This document shows, piece by piece, positions 1 through 7,842 of a stretch of 15,631 bases of DNA. Position 1 is the stretch's first letter, and every line of letters begins with the position of its first letter. The position numbers and the translations under genes were made by a program. Under the pieces are notes generated by a model, which saw only the letters and a list, made by a program, of their open reading frames with translations, ran no database searches and was not told where the DNA came from. Source of the stretch: Kiloniellaceae bacterium (GTDB lineage Bacteria; Pseudomonadota; Alphaproteobacteria; Kiloniellales; Kiloniellaceae); the NCBI GenBank assembly GCA_028280915.1, contig JANQKX010000133.1:1-15631 (forward strand). The letters are read 5' to 3'.

Positions 1-1150
1 GATGGAAGCTCGCACGGTCCGGGTCATAGTCCCGCGGCGGAGAATTGGCCGCCGCGCACCAGCTCGCGCCATAGGCCGGGCCGATGGGCTGGTCATTTCC
101 AAGCGCCCCGATCCCTTTCTGGACCACGTTCAGGATTCGGTCCCGGCGTTGCAGATGCTTCATGCCCATGACGAAGTCCGGGTTGTTGCCCGGCTCCCGG
201 TCGAGGGAAATCGCGATTGTGGGGAACTTGCCCGACGGCACGTCGAAGACCGTCACGTTGTCCGCCGCGTTGATCTGATCGATCGCTTGCGGGTCAAGGT
301 TGCCGGACATGTGGATATCGCCGGCAACCAGCGCATTCATCCGCGCCACGCTGTCCGTGATCGCGAAGGATTCGATGCGGTCAAGGTAGGGACCTGACAC
401 GTCGGAGTTCCAGTAGTTATCGTTGCGTTCGTGGATGGCCCGCACGCCCGGCTTGAACTCGACGATGCGATAGGGCCCGGTCCCGATGGCGGTTTAGAAA
501 TCCGTCGTGCCGTCTTTGACAATCTTGAAATGGAACATGCCCAGCACGATGGGAAGCTCCGCATTGGGCTGTGCCAGAACGGCTTTGACGGTCCCGTTAT
601 CGACCTTCACCCATTCCGAAATACCCGCGACCTGTGATTTGGCGCGCGAGGTGGAGTCCTGGCCCAGATGGCGGTTCATGGAATAGATCACGTCATCGGC
701 CGTGAAGCGGCCCCCGTCATGCCATTCGACCCCGTCGCGCAGGCGGAAAGTCCATTCCGTCGCATCCGAGTTCGACGACCACTCCGTCGCCAGTTCGGGA
801 CCAACGGTCAGATCCTCTTGGAAGCGGCAGAGGCCGTTATAGTGCATCCGCGCCCGGGCGAAATCGAGGGAGGTGAAGATGGCGATGGGATCGAGCGTAT
901 CCGAGGGCCCGTGCACATCCCAGGCGAAGCGCAGCGCCCCGCCCCGTTTGGGCGTCTCTGCAATTGCTTTCCGAGCGGACCCGAAGACGACTCCCGCCGC
1001 GCCGAGGGTCATGCCCGCCGCCATGAGCCACCTCATCACCTCGCGGCGGCTCGCGCCGGTTTTTAACGCCGCTTCCAAGACATCACGATCATGCTGCGAA
1101 AGGCGCTGCTTGGTTCCTAAATCGGACCGGCCCGTGTTCTTCGTCGCCAT
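1..1150 (-). pseudogene. Tat-exported ABC transporter solute-binding protein (SBP family 5), interrupted by an in-frame stop and cut by the window edge
   Basis: Periplasmic solute-binding protein of the peptide/nickel (SBP_bac_5) type. The first 218 codons, from an ATG at 1150, give a twin-arginine signal (SRREV, residues 34-38) with a likely AIA cleavage site near residue 65, then mature-domain motifs such as YSMNRHLG and EWHDG. The next codon is TAA (496-494). The same frame then stays open for 164 codons to the window edge and encodes conserved family sequence (GTGPYRIVEFKPGVR, NYW, NNPDF). It aligns residue for residue with the intact paralogue at 13631-15265, whose threonine falls where the stop lies. 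This is therefore a nonsense change, not a frameshift. A GGGAGAG ribosome site lies 5 nt before the ATG, and the CoA-transferase gene ends 26 nt upstream, so the two are probably co-transcribed. Sequencing error remains possible. The C-terminus lies outside the window. Confidence 0.85.
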
Positions 1151-1176
1151 GAGTTCTCTCCCTTTTTAATTCGATT

Positions 1177-2412
1177 CTAGTTGAGATTCTGATTGCCGAG
1201 ACCGGGTTGCGTCTCCTCGCGCGGGTCGCCGCCGGCTTCCAGGACGATGACGCCGTCCGATTGCAGCGTACGGAGCTCATCGTCCTGAATGGACAAGACC
1301 TCTCTCAACACCTGCCGCGTGTGCTGTCCGTGCCGGGGGGGTGCGCGCATGATCGGCGGTGTCCGGCTGAAATGCTGCAGCGGGTTGCCCATGATCTTGG
1401 TGGTGCCGCCGAATTCGGTTTCAGCCTCCACGACCATTTTGCGGGCGTGGGTGTGCGCGGACCGCATCATGCCGTCCACGTCGTTCATCGGCGAAACCGG
1501 GACTTTGACGGGAACCAGCAGGTCCATCCAGTACTGCACCGGATGCCGGCGGAAGGCTTCGGCAAGAACGGCGGTCAGTGCGGCGAGGTTTTGACGGCGA
1601 TCATCGTTTTTGCGGAACCGTGGGTCGTTCCAGAGATCGTCACGCCCCATCGCCCGGCACAGGCGCTCGAACTGGCCGTCATTTCCGACGGCCAGCATCA
1701 TTGGCCCGTCACTGGCCTCAAAGGGCTGTACGGGAACCTTGAAGGGATGCCCGTCTCCACCCCGAATGACGGGGACGCCAAAGTTCATGTATTCGTCAGC
1801 CGTGGTCGACAGGGAAAACAGTCCGAAGTCGAACAACGACATGTCGAGCCATTGCCCCCGGCCCGACCGGCGCCGTTCATGCAAGGCGATCATGACCGCC
1901 GTGGCCGCTCCCAGCCCCGCCGAAAGATCATTGATGAAGACGCCCAAACGGATCGGCGGATCTCCCGGCCTGCCGCTGGTGAACATCTGGCCGGAGGTCG
2001 CCTGCACCAGCATGTCATAGCCCAGCGACGACGCCCAAGGGCCGGTCTGGCCAAAGCCCGAGACCGACACGGCGATCAGAGCAGGGAACGCTTCCACCAG
2101 ATCGCCGAAGTGCAGATTGTACTTCTTAAGCCCTCCCGGCCGAAAGTTCTCAACTGCCACGTCCGCTTTTGCCGCCAGTCCGCGGATGATCTTCTGACCA
2201 CGGGGATCGGCGAAATCGACGATCAGCCCCAGTTTGCCGCGGTTGAACATGGCCGCGCCATCCTTGCGATAGGTCCGGGTTTCGTCGCCTTTCCGGTCTT
2301 CGATCTTCCACACAGTGGCGCCGAAATCAGCGAGAAACTGGGAGCAAACGGGGCCGGCGATGACCCGGGTCAGGTCCAGCACCGTCAGGTCGCTCAAGGC
2401 TTCAACAGCCAT
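1177..2412 (-). CDS. Class III (CaiB/BaiF family) CoA-transferase
   Basis: Predicted family III CoA-transferase, moving CoA between a CoA-thioester and a free carboxylic acid in the cytoplasm. The 411 aa length is normal for the family. The N-terminal signature is clear (LTVLDLTRVIAGP, residues 9-21; FLADFGATVWKIE, 26-38), followed by VENFRPGGLKKY (88-99), SVSGFGQTGP (116-125) and YDMLVQA. Asp162 in NDLSAGLGA lies where formyl-CoA transferase has its catalytic aspartate (Asp169). An in-frame ATG 20 codons upstream (2472) also exists, but GGAGAG 9 nt before the 2412 ATG favours this start, and family homology begins there. The solute-binding gene follows 26 nt downstream, which suggests the imported solute or a product is handled as an acyl-CoA. 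The acid substrate cannot be read from the sequence. An AT-rich region upstream probably carries its own promoter. Confidence 0.92.
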   Translation of the reverse strand: MAVEALSDLTVLDLTRVIAGPVCSQFLADFGATVWKIEDRKGDETRTYRKDGAAMFNRGKLGLIVDFADPRGQKIIRGLAAKADVAVENFRPGGLKKYNLHFGDLVEAFPALIAVSVSGFGQTGPWASSLGYDMLVQATSGQMFTSGRPGDPPIRLGVFINDLSAGLGAATAVMIALHERRRSGRGQWLDMSLFDFGLFSLSTTADEYMNFGVPVIRGGDGHPFKVPVQPFEASDGPMMLAVGNDGQFERLCRAMGRDDLWNDPRFRKNDDRRQNLAALTAVLAEAFRRHPVQYWMDLLVPVKVPVSPMNDVDGMMRSAHTHARKMVVEAETEFGGTTKIMGNPLQHFSRTPPIMRAPPRHGQHTRQVLREVLSIQDDELRTLQSDGVIVLEAGGDPREETQPGLGNQNLN

Positions 2413-2479
2413 ACTTATGTACTCTCCACACCATGGGAATTCGGATCGAAGAACCGTAGCGAACCGGCCCATGCCGCGC

Positions 2480-2600
2480 GATAGGATTTCGTTAATTTAA
2501 TCATGTAAATTTTTTATATTGTATTATTTTTACATCTAATATCAGTGCTTTAAGGTAATTCGTTATCGAAAATAGATAGAGTGATGGGCACTGCCGAGGG
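2480..2600. promoter_or_regulatory. AT-rich upstream region with an inverted repeat, likely promoter/operator of the CoA-transferase operon
   Basis: This stretch of the 214 nt between the crotonase stop and the CoA-transferase start is strongly AT-rich against a GC-rich window. It holds a perfect 7-bp inverted repeat, ATGTAAA (2503-2509) and TTTACAT (2529-2535), separated by 19 AT-only-or-nearly bases. Such a region suits a promoter with a regulator site. I could not assign convincing -35/-10 hexamers, so the promoter role is inference. Confidence 0.4.
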
Positions 2601-2626
2601 GAGCGATCGCCCCCACGATCGCCCTG

Positions 2627-3418
2627 TCAATTCGATGCCACCGGTTGCTCTATATCGCTGAAGTCCGGATCCCGCCGGGCTCTTGCCGCGGCCACACCTT
2701 CGGCGGCATCCGGCAGGACTGCCAGGCGCGCCACCTGCCGCTGTTCCCAAGCCATTCGTGCGGCGGGCTCTTCGTCAGCCAGTTTGGCAATGCCGGATTT
2801 GATCGTTGCGATCGTGCCGGGTGAATTGGACGCGATGGCTTTGGCCAGCTCTCGGGCGCGCGCCTTGACGTCACCGTCCGGCACCAAAAGGTCGACCAAG
2901 CCCCAGTCCGCCGCGTCTTGTCCCTCAAGCAGGCACGCGGACATCAGGAACAGACTGGCACGCCCCGGGCTCATCATCCGCGGCAAGAGGGCGATCTGAC
3001 CGCCCATGGGCAGCATGCCGAAGGCGGCCCCGGGCGAGCGGAAGCGGGCCGTGCGGTCGGCAAGGCGGATATCGCAGCTGAGCGCCAGGATCAGTCCGGC
3101 GCCGTGGCAGTGGCCGGAAACCGCCGCGATCACCGGCGTCCCCATTTGCGCGGGATACTCAAAGGCCAGATCGCCGTCGCCTTCCTCATCGAACATGGAT
3201 GCCTCGTCAAGGTCATGCCCGCTGCTGAACGCAAGATCGCCCGCGCCGCACAAGATCACGACCCGCGTCCCCGGATCTCTGTCCGCGGTCCGAAGCGCCT
3301 GAAGCAGGCTGCGGGCCATGCGATGGGTCATGGCGTTGCGCTTACGCGGATTGCAGATCTCGATCGTGCGGACCTTGTCGGCGGTCGAAACATTAATCGC
3401 CGGTGTGTGATTTTCCAT
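2627..3418 (-). CDS. Enoyl-CoA hydratase/isomerase (crotonase) family protein, ECHDC3-like
   Basis: Crotonase-fold protein of 263 aa that should act on an acyl-CoA thioester in the cytoplasm. The CoA/oxyanion-hole motifs are FSSGHDL (residues 64-70) and the segment GHCHGAGLILALSCD (102-116), followed by ADRTARFRSPGAAFG. The two catalytic glutamates of rat enoyl-CoA hydratase (Glu144, Glu164) correspond to Ile110 and Gly130 here. Ordinary hydration is therefore unlikely; the FSSGHDL and PG features resemble ECHDC3-type proteins, whose reaction is not settled. The start is the ATG at 3418, with AGGA 7 nt upstream; a TTG 14 codons earlier is in frame but poorer. The gene is divergent from the LysR regulator, a classic regulator-target layout, and lies upstream of the CoA-transferase, so the two may serve one acyl-CoA pathway. 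Confidence 0.9.
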   Translation of the reverse strand: MENHTPAINVSTADKVRTIEICNPRKRNAMTHRMARSLLQALRTADRDPGTRVVILCGAGDLAFSSGHDLDEASMFDEEGDGDLAFEYPAQMGTPVIAAVSGHCHGAGLILALSCDIRLADRTARFRSPGAAFGMLPMGGQIALLPRMMSPGRASLFLMSACLLEGQDAADWGLVDLLVPDGDVKARARELAKAIASNSPGTIATIKSGIAKLADEEPAARMAWEQRQVARLAVLPDAAEGVAAARARRDPDFSDIEQPVASN

Positions 3419-3558
3419 CTTGGCATCCTGTCGTTTGTTGAGAGGCTTGCGGGGCGGCAACCATTGCGCGCGCGTCAGGTTAGGTCAACGGCCGCACCAC
3501 ATCGATTGGAAATCTGATATGCTGATCCCAAGAAATCCTATGAGATGTGAGAAAAATA
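3419..3558. promoter_or_regulatory. Divergent promoter/operator region between the crotonase and LysR genes
   Basis: The 140 nt between the two divergent start codons must hold both promoters. An imperfect inverted repeat with arms TTGGAAATC (3506-3514) and GATCCCAA (3524-3531) is a possible LysR-type operator on the regulator side. The arms differ by one base and one indel, so it is only a candidate. No clear sigma-70 hexamer pair was found. Confidence 0.4.
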
Positions 3559-4476
3559 ATGAATATCAATAATTTGGAGGCCTTCATCGCGGCGGCAGCC
3601 CTTGGCAGTTTCAGTGGCGCGGCGCGGCAGCTGAACGTTTCCCAACCAACGGTGTTGGCCCGCGTGGCGGCCTTGGAGAAGTCGATCGGCAGCAAACTGT
3701 TCTTGCGCACCCGCCATCCCCTGCGGCTGACCCGGCGCGAGATTGAGATCCTGCCCTTTGCCGAGCAGATCGTGGAAGCGTCCGGCCAGATATCCCATCG
3801 TCAGTCGGCCGGCCGGAAAGGCGCGCGGCTCACGTTCAGGATCGGAACCCACAGCAGCTGTGTCTCCGCCATCGTGCCGCGGTTGTCACGGGAGCTGAAA
3901 CTGGCGTTTCCCAACGCTCAGATCGATTTCGAAATCGGAACCGCGTCAGACCTCTACGATAAGATGAGCCGTGGATCCTTGGATTTCTGCGTCATGGTGA
4001 CCACCGAAGAGATGAGCAACATGTACATCGCGCCACTGGTGACCATTTCGCCCAAGTGGTTCGCCTATCGGGACAGCATACCCACAAGACGGGTCACGGG
4101 CGCCGAGATATCCAACTTCACCCTGGTCACCTTCAAGCGCTGGACCGAGGTCTTCAAGTCCATCGAACGACAACTTCGCGCGCGGCGGCTTTGGCCCGTC
4201 GACGTGGTGGTCGCCGACAATCGCGAGGCCATTCTGAGCGCCCTGAAACTGCCCCAGACGATCGGCACGGTCTATGCCTATTCCGATTGGGATGATCCGT
4301 TTTTATCGCGCTTCGAAGAGATTGACGTGGACATCGCTGTGCCGGCCAGCCAGCTCTATCTATGCTGTAAGAAACCGCCCAGCGTCTTGAGCCGCGCAAA
4401 ACTGACGCGTCTCGTCCAAGAAGCCACGCGAAGCCTTGGCACTTCAGTCGATCAGAACTCTCCTGCCGCGGATTGA
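3559..4476 (+). CDS. LysR-family transcriptional regulator
   Basis: DNA-binding regulator of 305 aa, the usual LysR length. Residues 1-60 form the winged helix-turn-helix (MNINNLEAFIAAAALGSFSGA, then QLNVSQPTVLARVAALE, then SIGSKLFLR), and a periplasmic-binding-protein-like effector domain starts near residue 90 (RIGTHSSCVSAIVPRL). The ATG at 3559 is preferred because family homology begins with it; a GTG four codons upstream (3547) is in frame. It is transcribed away from the crotonase gene across a 140-nt intergenic region, so by the common LysR pattern it probably controls that gene and perhaps itself. The effector is unknown. No gene follows on the same strand. Confidence 0.93.
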   Translation: MNINNLEAFIAAAALGSFSGAARQLNVSQPTVLARVAALEKSIGSKLFLRTRHPLRLTRREIEILPFAEQIVEASGQISHRQSAGRKGARLTFRIGTHSSCVSAIVPRLSRELKLAFPNAQIDFEIGTASDLYDKMSRGSLDFCVMVTTEEMSNMYIAPLVTISPKWFAYRDSIPTRRVTGAEISNFTLVTFKRWTEVFKSIERQLRARRLWPVDVVVADNREAILSALKLPQTIGTVYAYSDWDDPFLSRFEEIDVDIAVPASQLYLCCKKPPSVLSRAKLTRLVQEATRSLGTSVDQNSPAAD

Positions 4477-4750
4477 TATTCATTACAGCGTTCAACGGCT
4501 GCAAATTGGCCCGATCCAGGTGCTCAGCGGTGGCCTTCTGGTCTTCAAGAAGGTGAAACGGACAAGCAGGCTTGTTTGTGTCACACATAACGATCCGGGA
4601 CACATCGACCGGAAGCAAAAGACCGTGCAAACTGTCACTTATATCTTCGACATGTCGGTAGAAGACGTCTCATTGCCGATTTCGCAAACTGACTTGGGAC
4701 AGAATAACCCGACACAGGCATCAAGTCCGCATGTCCGTCAAGCGTCGTTA
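4477..4750. other. Intergenic stretch between convergent LysR and threonine aldolase genes, no gene seen
   Basis: The 274 nt between the two convergent stop codons hold no supportable gene. The long plus-strand frame here overlaps both neighbours and has no recognisable protein. A short palindrome (ACAAGC-AG-GCTTGT, 4562-4575) followed by TTTG is too weak to call a terminator. Confidence 0.5.
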
Positions 4751-5770
4751 TCAACTCGCTGCGGCGAGAAAGCGGTCCACGTCGTCCTCCCGGGTGTTCC
4801 AGGCGGTGACGAAACGGGGCGGAGCCAGACCGTCCAATTCCTGATCGCCGATGTCATAGCCTGCCTGTTTTAGGCGGTCGATCGCCGTCCGTGGCAACTC
4901 CACGAATACCTCGTTGGACTGAGTGGGAAAGGCCAGCCTCACGCCGTCGATGGCCGCCAGGCCTTGGCTGAGGCGCGCCGCCATGGCGTTGGCCTGGCGG
5001 GCATTGCGCAGCCAAAGATCATCGCTCAGATAGGCTTCCAACTGGGCGGCGATAAACCGCATCTTGGAGAGCAGATGGCCGGAGCGCTTGCGCAGAAACG
5101 GCAGGGTGCCCGCCAGCTCGGGCCGAAGAAACACAATCGCCTCGGCCGCCAAACAGCCGTTCTTGGTGCCGCCGAAGGAAAGCACGTCCACACCCGCCTT
5201 CCAGGTCATTTCCGCCGGCGTCGCGCCCAACGCCACCAGGCCGTTGGCAAAGCGCGCGCCATCCATGTGAAGGCTCAGGCCGTGGCGCCGCGCCACCTGG
5301 GCGAGACCTGAGATTTCGTCCAATTGATAAACCGTACCCGTTTCACAGGATTGGGCAAAACTGACACAGGCCGGCTGCGCGGAATGCACGTTCCCGGCGC
5401 CCCGGATGGCTTTTTCCAAGTTATCCGGCTGGAGTTTGCCCAAGGCCCCGTCGATGGGGATCAGCTTGGCCCCGGCGGTGAAAAACTCGGGCGCGCCGCA
5501 CTCGTCCGTGTTGATGTGGGACAGCTGGTGGCAGAAAACCTTGCCGTAGGTCGGAGTCAGGCTCGCCAAGGCCAGGGCGTTCGACGCGGTTCCGGAGACC
5601 ACGGGAAACACCAGAACGTCTTTTTCAAAGATTTCCGAAAACCGGCTGTTGAGCCGCCGGGACCCGTCGTCATCGCCATAGGACAGGGCATCGCCCGTAT
5701 TGGCGGCCATGATGGCTGCCATCACTTCGGGACAGGCGGAGGTTACGTTGTCGGACAAAAACTGTGTCAT
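4751..5770 (-). CDS. ltaE: Low-specificity L-threonine aldolase (PLP-dependent)
   Basis: Fold-type I PLP enzyme of 339 aa expected to split L-threonine, allo-threonine or related beta-hydroxy amino acids into glycine and an aldehyde. It opens with the family motif FLSDNVT (residues 4-10), then YGDDDGSRRL (31-40). VSGTASNALAL (58-68) builds the phosphate-binding site, SHINTDE (84-90) carries the His that stacks on PLP, HMDGARFANG (168-177) carries the Asp that contacts the pyridine ring, and SFGGTKNG (198-205) holds the Schiff-base lysine Lys203. All key residues are present. AGGA and GAGAG lie just before the ATG. It starts 36 nt after the M24 gene, so the two probably form an operon. The true in vivo substrate could be another beta-hydroxy amino acid. 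Confidence 0.93.
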   Translation of the reverse strand: MTQFLSDNVTSACPEVMAAIMAANTGDALSYGDDDGSRRLNSRFSEIFEKDVLVFPVVSGTASNALALASLTPTYGKVFCHQLSHINTDECGAPEFFTAGAKLIPIDGALGKLQPDNLEKAIRGAGNVHSAQPACVSFAQSCETGTVYQLDEISGLAQVARRHGLSLHMDGARFANGLVALGATPAEMTWKAGVDVLSFGGTKNGCLAAEAIVFLRPELAGTLPFLRKRSGHLLSKMRFIAAQLEAYLSDDLWLRNARQANAMAARLSQGLAAIDGVRLAFPTQSNEVFVELPRTAIDRLKQAGYDIGDQELDGLAPPRFVTAWNTREDDVDRFLAAAS

Positions 5771-5806
5771 CTCTCGTCCTAAATTTACTTCAGAGGCACA
5801 GTGGCC

Positions 5807-6988
5807 TCAGTCGATCACGATGAGTTCCCGGGCCACGTGGGACAGGCGTTCGCCACCCTTTTCCGTCACCACGAAGGGTTCGGAAATGGCGGCGCCGAAA
5901 TCCGCCTGCCACATGCCCGACTGGAAGTGGAAGCACATGCCGGCCTGCAAGACCGTCTTGTCGCCGGGGCGCAGGCTGGCGGTGCGCTCGCCCCAGTCGG
6001 GCGGATAGTTGATGCCGATGGAATAGCCCACCCGGCTTTCCTTGGCATAGCCGTTGCGCCTTAGAATGCCTTGCCAGACGGCCTCCACCTCTTCGCAGGT
6101 GGCGCCGGGCACGGCGGCTTCCAGGGCGGCATCGCCCCCTTCCACGATCACATGGGCCAGGCGCACGACCTCGGCCGGCGGCTTGCCGATGTGCATGGTA
6201 CGGGTCAGCGGGCAGTTATAATGCCGCCGCGCCGCGCCGATTTCCATACAGATCAAGCCGTTGTCGGGCAGGGGCTCATCGGTCCAGGTCAAGTGGGGCG
6301 TGCTGGTGCCTTCGCCCACCTGGATCAGCGGACAGAGGCTGGCATAGTCGCCGAACTTGCCGTCAAAGCCGGTGATCTGGGCGTGATAGACATCGGCAAT
6401 CACCTCGTACTGGCGGGTGCCCGGACGCAAGCGGGAAATTGCCGTGTTCATGGTATCGGTGACGATGCGCCCGGCCTCGCGCATGTAGGCCAGTTCGGCT
6501 TCGGATTTGATCAGGCGGGCCCAGTTGACCAGGCCCTGATTGTCGCTGACGGCCGCGTTGGGCAGGCCCGTGACGATGTGCTGGTGGGCGCGGGCCGTGT
6601 AATAGTGGGCGTCCAGTTCCACGCCGATCCGGGCCTTGTCCCAGCTCCGCGCTCGGATCAGGTCGCAGAGTTCGTCGAAGGGATGCCGGGTGGGGTGATG
6701 CACCAGGGGCTCGGAAAAGGCGACGATATTGGCCGCCGGCAGATCGGTGGTGATGTGCGCCGACTTGGCGTCCTGGGCCCGGCCGAACCAGATGGGCGTG
6801 GCCTCTTCCAAATGCACCAAGACCGCTTGCGGGGTGTAAAATGACCAGCCGTCAAAGCCGGTCAGCCAGCCCATGTTGGCCGGGTCCTGGCAGATCAGCA
6901 GGTCGAAACCGGCATCTTCCATGCGCCGTTTCACCTCGGCGACACGGCGCTCGAACTCGGATTTGGCAAAGGCTTTGGTATAGCTCAT
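5807..6988 (-). CDS. M24-family creatinase/ectoine-hydrolase (EutD/DoeA)-like protein
   Basis: Pita-bread-fold protein of 393 aa with an N-terminal creatinase domain (about 1-155) and a C-terminal M24 domain (about 165-393). The five metal ligands of true aminopeptidases are replaced: Glu249 and Pro260 stand for the two Asp, Tyr322 for the His (GYSIG instead of GHGIG), Gln356 for one Glu, and Ser369 or Glu370 at the last position. A histidine in TSTPHLTW (His232) is kept, at the place of creatinase His232. This pattern points to a metal-free amidohydrolase such as creatinase or ectoine hydrolase; GYSIGINYPPDWGE resembles EutD/DoeA as I remember that family. No ectoine genes are visible nearby, so the substrate is open. 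The ATG at 6988 has GGAGA 7 nt upstream and is preferred to one nine codons earlier. It is probably co-transcribed with the threonine aldolase. Confidence 0.85.
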   Translation of the reverse strand: MSYTKAFAKSEFERRVAEVKRRMEDAGFDLLICQDPANMGWLTGFDGWSFYTPQAVLVHLEEATPIWFGRAQDAKSAHITTDLPAANIVAFSEPLVHHPTRHPFDELCDLIRARSWDKARIGVELDAHYYTARAHQHIVTGLPNAAVSDNQGLVNWARLIKSEAELAYMREAGRIVTDTMNTAISRLRPGTRQYEVIADVYHAQITGFDGKFGDYASLCPLIQVGEGTSTPHLTWTDEPLPDNGLICMEIGAARRHYNCPLTRTMHIGKPPAEVVRLAHVIVEGGDAALEAAVPGATCEEVEAVWQGILRRNGYAKESRVGYSIGINYPPDWGERTASLRPGDKTVLQAGMCFHFQSGMWQADFGAAISEPFVVTEKGGERLSHVARELIVID

Positions 6989-7019
6989 GGGCGGGTCTCC
7001 TATCACACGGACCAAGCTT

Positions 7020-7070
7020 GATCTACGTAGGGGCTAGATTTACGTGGGGGCAAGCTTTACACGGGGACAG
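7020..7070. repeat. Three tandem 17-nt repeats upstream of the M24 gene
   Basis: Three adjacent imperfect 17-nt units are visible: GATCTACGTAGGGGCTA (7020-7036), GATTTACGTGGGGGCAA (7037-7053) and GCTTTACACGGGGACAG (7054-7070). They share the core TAC-N2-GGGG-N. They end 32 nt before the M24 start codon, between it and the PPOX gene, where a regulator could bind in series. CAAGCTT also occurs twice (7013-7019, 7051-7057). The operator role is inference. Confidence 0.55.
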
Positions 7071-7194
7071 CGACGACCGCCAGAAAATCTCCCATCTTAC
7101 GGCAGCCAAATGCCACTTACAGATCCGCTCTAAACTTTAATGAGTGAGTGCTAAACAGAAGGCTGGGTGCCTGCGCACCTGATCCGTGTTTGAT

Positions 7195-7842
7195 CTAGTA
7201 AAGGTCGATTTCGCCTTTCTTCAGCAGATGCTGGAACCATTCGTCAGGCTTCATCTGAATATGGGCGTGTTTGACCATGGCCGCGTTCATGTCGGCGAGA
7301 TCTGATGTGTCTTCCCATTTTTCAGGCTGCCAGAACCGAGACCGCATAATGCACTTGGGGCAATGCATGAAGGCTGTCCGGACATGCACCAGCAGCGCCA
7401 GTTTCGGCGATCGCTTGTTGATGGCCATGCTGTCCAGCAAAGTCTGATCCCGGCAGAGCCGCGCCGTGCCACGAACCCGCAGCGTCTCGCCCCGGCCGGG
7501 CACAAGAAACAGAAGCCCGATCCGCGGATCTTCCAGCAGATTGTGAAAGCTGTCCATGCGCTTGTTGCCCGGACGATCGGGCAACGCCATCAGTGTGGGA
7601 CCGAGAACTTTGACAAAACCCGGCGGGTCGCCGCGCGGCGATAAATCCAAATGGCCGCCCGGATTGGCCGTCGCCAGGATGCACATGGGCGACTTGGCGA
7701 TGAAGTCCCGGCAGATCTCGTCAAGCTCCTGAAGCTCTTTGGAAAGGATCTGCGGTAGGGGCGGTCCGGACAGCGCTTCAAGGTCTTCTTTCGACGTCAA
7801 AAAGTCCGTGAACGCGCCAAATTGATCGGCGGTGTGGTCCAT
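7195..7842 (-). CDS. FMN-dependent pyridoxamine 5'-phosphate oxidase-family (MSMEG_1061-like) flavoprotein
   Basis: Split-barrel flavin-binding protein of 215 aa, resembling the MSMEG_1061-type branch of the PPOX superfamily. Typical segments are CILATANPGGHLDLSPRGDPPGFVKVL near residues 54-80, a RPGNKRMDSFHNLLEDPRIGLLFLVPG stretch around 90-117 and ETLRVRGTARLCRD after it, which build the FMN pocket and dimer. Members are thought to reduce small molecules or F420/FMN-linked substrates; the reaction here cannot be told. The ATG at 7842 has GAGGAG 8 nt upstream. Another ATG seven codons earlier (7863) also has an AGGA site, so the start is not certain. The M24 gene lies 206 nt downstream, with the 17-nt repeats between, so the two may be separate transcripts. 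Confidence 0.85.
   Translation of the reverse strand: MDHTADQFGAFTDFLTSKEDLEALSGPPLPQILSKELQELDEICRDFIAKSPMCILATANPGGHLDLSPRGDPPGFVKVLGPTLMALPDRPGNKRMDSFHNLLEDPRIGLLFLVPGRGETLRVRGTARLCRDQTLLDSMAINKRSPKLALLVHVRTAFMHCPKCIMRSRFWQPEKWEDTSDLADMNAAMVKHAHIQMKPDEWFQHLLKKGEIDLY

Noticed and set aside
2..397. Plus-strand open frame at the left edge
   Set aside because: It lies opposite the continued reading frame of the solute-binding pseudogene, whose translation is clearly conserved; the plus-strand product matches nothing.
1207..2484. Plus-strand 425-codon open frame
   Set aside because: It is antisense to the whole CoA-transferase gene, with an unnatural His/Arg-rich composition typical of GC-rich shadow frames.
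2601..2626. GC-rich hairpin with GCGATCGC after the crotonase stop
   Set aside because: No T-run follows, and a single GCGATCGC in GC-rich DNA is not notable.
7166..7180. GGTGC-CTGC-GCACC hairpin downstream of the PPOX gene
   Set aside because: The stem is 5 bp and no T-run follows on either strand, so a terminator is not supported.
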